Part shown: one piece after another, positions 59,801 through 64,000 of the stretch
Numbering within the stretch: position 1 is the first letter of the stretch
How the letters are laid out: the number at the start of each line of letters is the position of its first letter
Source: Amphimedon queenslandica
Taxonomy: Eukaryota; Porifera; Demospongiae; Haplosclerida; Niphatidae
Direction of reading: 5' to 3'
Assembly: GCF_000090795.2 (NCBI RefSeq)
Contig: NW_003546244.1
Coordinates: 219,639-283,638, forward strand
DNA length: 64,000 nt
Program-made: the position numbers and the translations under genes
The notes under the pieces: generated by a model
Told to the model about the DNA's origin: nothing
The model's database searches: none
The model's input: the letters and a program-made list of their open reading frames with translations, nothing else

Positions 59801-61067
59801 TTACATTATGCAGCTCAAGTCGTCATTCATTTACTTGATCCTGCTAGACCAGAATATTCTGCGGCATTCATTGACAAACTGATCATTGTCTTTATCAAGA
59901 AAGTATGTTTGTTATTTTTAAAAATGATTTATAAATCCTTGAATCTTGCTAGGTTGGTGCAGCATTAGGGAGTTATCTTGAGCTAGTCCTCCGATCTGTG
60001 CTAAGTAAAATGCAGCAAGTAAATTTAATAGTTTTTCTTGCATTATTTTTAAAAATGTCCAAGTATAGGCACAGGCTGAGAGTGTGATGCAGTCTTTGTT
60101 GATTGTGTTTGCTCACTTAGCCTCCAGTCAGCAGCTGGAAGGGCTCCTAACTTTCCTGTCTCAAGTCCCAGACCCTTCTGGTAGACCAGCACTAGAATAT
60201 GTCATCACTGAGTGGTGCGCGAGACACGTATGTATGATGGACATATAAATGCTACTTAGTATTTTTTCTTTTTCTTTCTTATTATACATGTACATGTGTA
60301 GTCGTGTTTCTTTGGTAGCTATGAGCAGAGGCTTAGCACCATTGCGTTGTGTCAGCTGCTCTCTCACTGTATTAATACTGGGGACCAGAGACTCAACAGT
60401 ATTGCCGTGGTAGAGGAAGAGATACCTTTGACTAGTGATGGTAGGCCCTAAGGGGATTGCCTATAGTTTATAGTTACTATGCATTGAGTGTATAGGTATT
60501 GTAACTCGTAGCAAGAAAGTGTCGGCCGGTCAATCGTGGACAAGAGTTCCTTTACCTGCTAAGCTACTCAAAGTTCTTATTGGCGAACTCCAGTCTCAAA
60601 TTGAAGGCTCAGAGGAAGAAGATAATGGAGATGTACGTATGCTGGTTTTAAAATGAATGCTACCAGCTCGTGCTTATTGTAGGATGAGGACCCTTGGTCT
60701 GGTGGGGGAGGGAGGGAGGAGGGAGAGGATGATGAAGGTGGAGATGATATGATCAATGATCTTGAGGTTTTGCTTGGTGATGTGGGTACCATTGGGCTAG
60801 AGGAGGAGGAAGAGGATGATGATCCTGATCTCAAAGATGAGGAACTCTTAAAAATTGACTTACATGTAAGGAATGTTCTTAACATGCATCATGCATATGC
60901 ACATTATAATGATTTTTATTGCTACTGTTTTTTTCCAGTCTCATTTAGTGCACTATCTCACTGAACTCTCATATCAACCATGCTTCCCTTCACTACTGCA
61001 TCACCTCTCCCCTTATGAGAAGCAAACACTTGGAGCTGTTGGTGCTATCACCTCTGTATCAAATTAA
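56460..61067 (+). CDS. IPO9: IPO9, importin-9 nuclear transport receptor
   Basis: About 22 short exons, starting [20 protein letters not shown] at 56460. The importin-beta N-terminal domain follows ([58 protein letters not shown]), then HEAT repeats with IPO9-specific blocks: [74 protein letters not shown] and [19 protein letters not shown]. Near the end is a Glu/Asp-rich stretch (60780-60840), as in IPO9, then [20 protein letters not shown]. It imports histones H2A-H2B, actin and ribosomal proteins. GC-box words (GTGGGCGTG 56405, GGGCGGGG 56427) lie just upstream. A (TTA)n tract interrupts an early intron. Confidence 0.92.
56780..56830. repeat. (TTA)n microsatellite
   Basis: ATTATT trinucleotide tract in an IPO9 intron, ending close to the splice acceptor at about 56836. 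Confidence 0.85.
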
Positions 61068-61218
61068 ATTATTATTGAACCAAAATGAAAAATGAAAAAT
61101 TATTGATTATAAAAATTTTAATTAATTATTATTCATAGTGTTATAGGCGGGCTATATTGATCACGTGACTTTTATTGTTACTTAGTAACACAACTAACAG
61201 CGAGTGACCTGAGAGAAG

Positions 61219-63983
61219 ATGTTGAGATTGCAGCAACAGCAGAGACCTCCTTCTGGAGGAAGCGAAGCCGAACTGGACACGATGGGTAAGGAAGTTGTTA
61301 GTATAAACAGGCCGTATCTTGTGTTGTAGCGAGGGAGGATCTCGCTGTGCTTCAGAGAAAACTGAGAGTGAGTGAAGAAAACAAGAAGGCCTACTCTGAT
61401 CAAGCACATAATGTCCTTAGAAAGCAAACGTGAGTGTGAAATGAGCTCCCTGTCCTTAATACAGCTTATATCTCCAGGTCAATGATTCAGGCCTTGACTC
61501 GTGAGCACGAAGAATTGAAAAAGAATTTAAAATTAGCGTCCAGTAATCAAAACGAATTGAAGGTGACATATTTTTAAAAAGGGCGACAGAGTACATGTTA
61601 TACAATGCACCAATGTAATTTGAAATAGCCAACTACTAATCCACAATTGGTTAATTAATTTAAATTAGATTTTAAATTTAAAGTGCATGGTCATATTAAC
61701 TAATGCTTGTGCAACCTTTAACATTATTATCATAGGATATGCACATCTCAATAAAGTTTAAGGAACTTGTTGAAAAACATGGTGAGATTCAAATATAGCC
61801 ACTCCATGTGCTGCATAATTTCATATAAACTACTCAATAGTTATTTATTCGCGTCAAATTTCTGAGGAGCAGAAACTGATCCACGACATAGAACTTAAAA
61901 CAAAATCCATAGAAGAAGCAGTTACCAAGCAACGGAAGTTGATGGGAGGGTAAGCAATTGCATGTCTTCACATGAATAGATGTCAGTCCTAATATGATCA
62001 TGACAGGTCGCAGATGAGCCAGCTACAGCACATTGCTGTCCAAAAACAGCTCCGTGTCATGGAGAATAGACTAGACAAGGTATGGGTGTTCCACAGCCAA
62101 TGGGTTGGTTATGTCTATTGTAGGCCTTGGTGAGGTTCAACACTGGATTATCAACCAATGCCAGGCTCCGCACACTCATCGATCATCTAAGACAAGAGAA
62201 ACAAGTTTTTGAAGGATTGCAGAAGAAGCTTCAAAAGGTTCGTTGTGCTTTTACTTATTTATTTATTTATTGATAATGCTAATTGTTGCTTTCATTTTAT
62301 AGGAGCTGGCAGTTTTTAAAAGAGAAATGGGTGAAGTTATTGACAAATCAACCGTGGCATATTCAGCAAGGTAACAATAATAATTGTTGCTGTGATTGAA
62401 TGTTTTTGCTTGTTTCTCAGGGAAGATGCCCAGGGTAAGCTACTGGCTCTTAAAGACAAAGCAGACAAGGAGTTGGCTCAATATCAGACAGAATTGAAGG
62501 TGAGTCTACAATTAGGGTTTCCTGTTGCAATTATAGTTGTGGAATATATGAAATAGGAATTGGTCAGAATTATTGACCACGATCAAAGACTCCGCAACTT
62601 TATGACATGCAAAGATCAAGAGCGCACTGATGCTCATAGAGAAATGGAAGCTACTCGAAGACGAAAAAGTATAACTATAGACATTTATCTCAATGCATAT
62701 TAATTGTAACATTTTAGTTGCGGAAAAGATTGAAGAACGAGAAAGAACAGTAACAGTAAGTGCTCAACTATTAGATAGCTGCTCTTGCTGCTTTCTATGG
62801 TACATTAATCAAATATTTTCTTGTAGTCATATGAAGAAGCTTTTCAGAGTATTCAAGAAGCAACTAGCATTGTTGACATTGACCATCTTGTTAGTAGATT
62901 CATCGAAGGTATGACTGCATTTGTGATTGCTGCTAATATGTGACTGATTCCTCTGCAGTTGAAGATGAGAATTTCGCACTTTTCAACTTTGTTAATGAGC
63001 TAAGTGGTAACATAGAGCTGGTGCAGGAGGCCATCACTGGTTTAAAGGAGGAGATGGCAAAATTCCAAAAGGAGGGAGTTGCCTTAGAACAACAGCGAGA
63101 AACCATACTGCAGGGCTTAGAGGGTGAATTAAAAGTCACACAAAACGAAACCAAGGTTTCTGAATCACAATATGAAGTGTCTAGTCGTGTATTGGGACAA
63201 CTCAGATCCAGTATGCTTTGCTTCTAATTAACTTAGTTTTTAATATCCTGCATTTTATAGGCATTGAGTCTGTCTTTTCAAAAATTGGCTGCGACAATAC
63301 AACTATTACAGAGTTGCTAGGCGGACATGCCGGCGTTACTGAATCAACAATGCTACAGTACCTGGGACTGATAGAGCAGAGAACTAATGAGCTACTCCAA
63401 TTACAAGTTTTCTTACAAGTTAAAGTAAGTTGTATCATAGTTTAGATGAAAGCCTGTCTTTCCTATTTAGTCTGAGTTAGATAGTAGAGCTAGACTCATC
63501 AATCGTTCCATGCACACTTCAATTTAGTTTTCTCACTTTGTGTACAAGTCATATTTTAATTTCTCATAGGAATCTGATGACCCAGAAGCCATAGCTCAAT
63601 TGTTGATGACTAAAAGTTCACTACCTGGTCTCAAACAACCTTCAATAGTATTACCGTCAACAACGTAATGTCATTTCATGCTATAGGAAGATATTACCCA
63701 TATCTGTACATGTATGTAGATCTGAGTATAGCATTGATAGTAATGAAGATGAAGGGCTCCCACTTACTCAAGAGGAGCTCAGACAGAGGGCAATGAAAGG
63801 AGTAAGCACTGATTGTGTCCATAAGAATATATCATTTGTTTGTCATTATTCTTATAGCTCACTAATCGTGAGGCACGCAAGACAGCCACAGTGCTACCAA
63901 CTCCTCCCGGGACTGCAATACCTCAAACTGGCAAAAGTCGTAGCATTCCATCGGGAAAGAAGAGAGCTGTAGCAACTCGTTAA
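61219..63983 (+). CDS. ODAD1: ODAD1/CCDC63-family outer dynein arm docking-complex coiled coil
   Basis: About 17 exons from MLRLQQQQRPPSGGSEAELD (61219) to the stop at 63981. Nearly the whole protein is predicted coiled coil (VLQRKLRVSEENKKAYSDQA; QLQHIAVQKQLRVMENRLDK). The motif FIEVEDENFALFNFVNELSG is the signature of the ODAD1 (CCDC114)/CCDC63 family, and NTGLSTNARLRTLIDHLRQE fits the same family. The C-terminus is Ser/Thr/Pro and basic (GKSRSIPSGKKRAVATR). These proteins anchor outer dynein arms to doublet microtubules in motile cilia. CCDC63 and CCDC114 cannot be separated by eye. It begins 151 bp after IPO9, with the GT-rich strand TCACGTGA (about 61159) as the only notable promoter word. 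Confidence 0.85.
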
Positions 63984-64000
63984 ATGTGACAATAGTTCAT

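Noticed and set aside
60577-60885. Ser/Pro-rich open frame on the minus strand
   Set aside because: It is the complement of the Glu/Asp-rich C-terminal region of IPO9 and has no independent features.

Overview
The window looks like nuclear DNA of an early-branching animal, most likely a demosponge such as Amphimedon queenslandica. Genes are packed a few dozen to a few hundred bases apart. They carry many short GT-AG introns, exons read as clear metazoan orthologues, and non-coding DNA is AT-rich with TIR elements and microsatellites. Species is an inference. Two assembly gaps (runs of N) lie at 12448-13370 and 46188-46313.

Layout. 1-2.6 kb: the truncated start of one SLC46-like MFS transporter, a hAT-type MITE, and a second tandem copy with an apparent frameshift. 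2.6-5.4 kb: three paralogous secreted-cysteine/TM2-domain membrane proteins. 5.5-11.6 kb: SART1 (U4/U6.U5 tri-snRNP). 11.8-25.3 kb: a roughly 45-exon IP3-receptor-family calcium channel on the minus strand, divergent from NAA10 (25.4-27.1 kb) across only 62 bp. 27.3-28.3 kb: an SRSF3/7-type SR protein. 28.8-31.0 kb: an unrecognised gene head-to-head with a two-TM ectodomain protein. 31.3-37.5 kb: TRAIP and DDX51 head-to-head. 37.6-40.3 kb: SPAG16 (axoneme). 40.4-43.4 kb: UBA2. 43.6-46.9 kb: a GLTSCR1/BICRA homologue. 47.9-48.9 kb: a head-to-head pair of small, mutually homologous unknown genes. 49.2-51.0 kb: a protein with two death domains joined to the same two-TM ectodomain fold as the 30-kb gene. 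51.2-56.3 kb: RPN1, ARPC4, TMEM258. 56.5-61.1 kb: IPO9. 61.2-64 kb: an outer-dynein-arm docking coiled coil (ODAD1/CCDC63 family).

Most genes are housekeeping: splicing (SART1, SR protein), SUMOylation (UBA2), N-terminal acetylation (NAA10), ribosome biogenesis (DDX51), nuclear import (IPO9), N-glycosylation (RPN1 and TMEM258, both OST subunits), actin nucleation (ARPC4) and motile cilia (SPAG16, ODAD1). The most interesting material is lineage-specific: the death-domain/two-TM protein family, the small head-to-head paralogue pair, the TM2 cluster with an altered core motif, an IP3-receptor-like channel that seems to lack the ligand-binding basic residues, and a ~177-bp satellite shared by introns of SART1 and TRAIP.

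Exon boundaries were read by eye from GT-AG sites and reading frame. Family names come from recognised sequence motifs, not searches.
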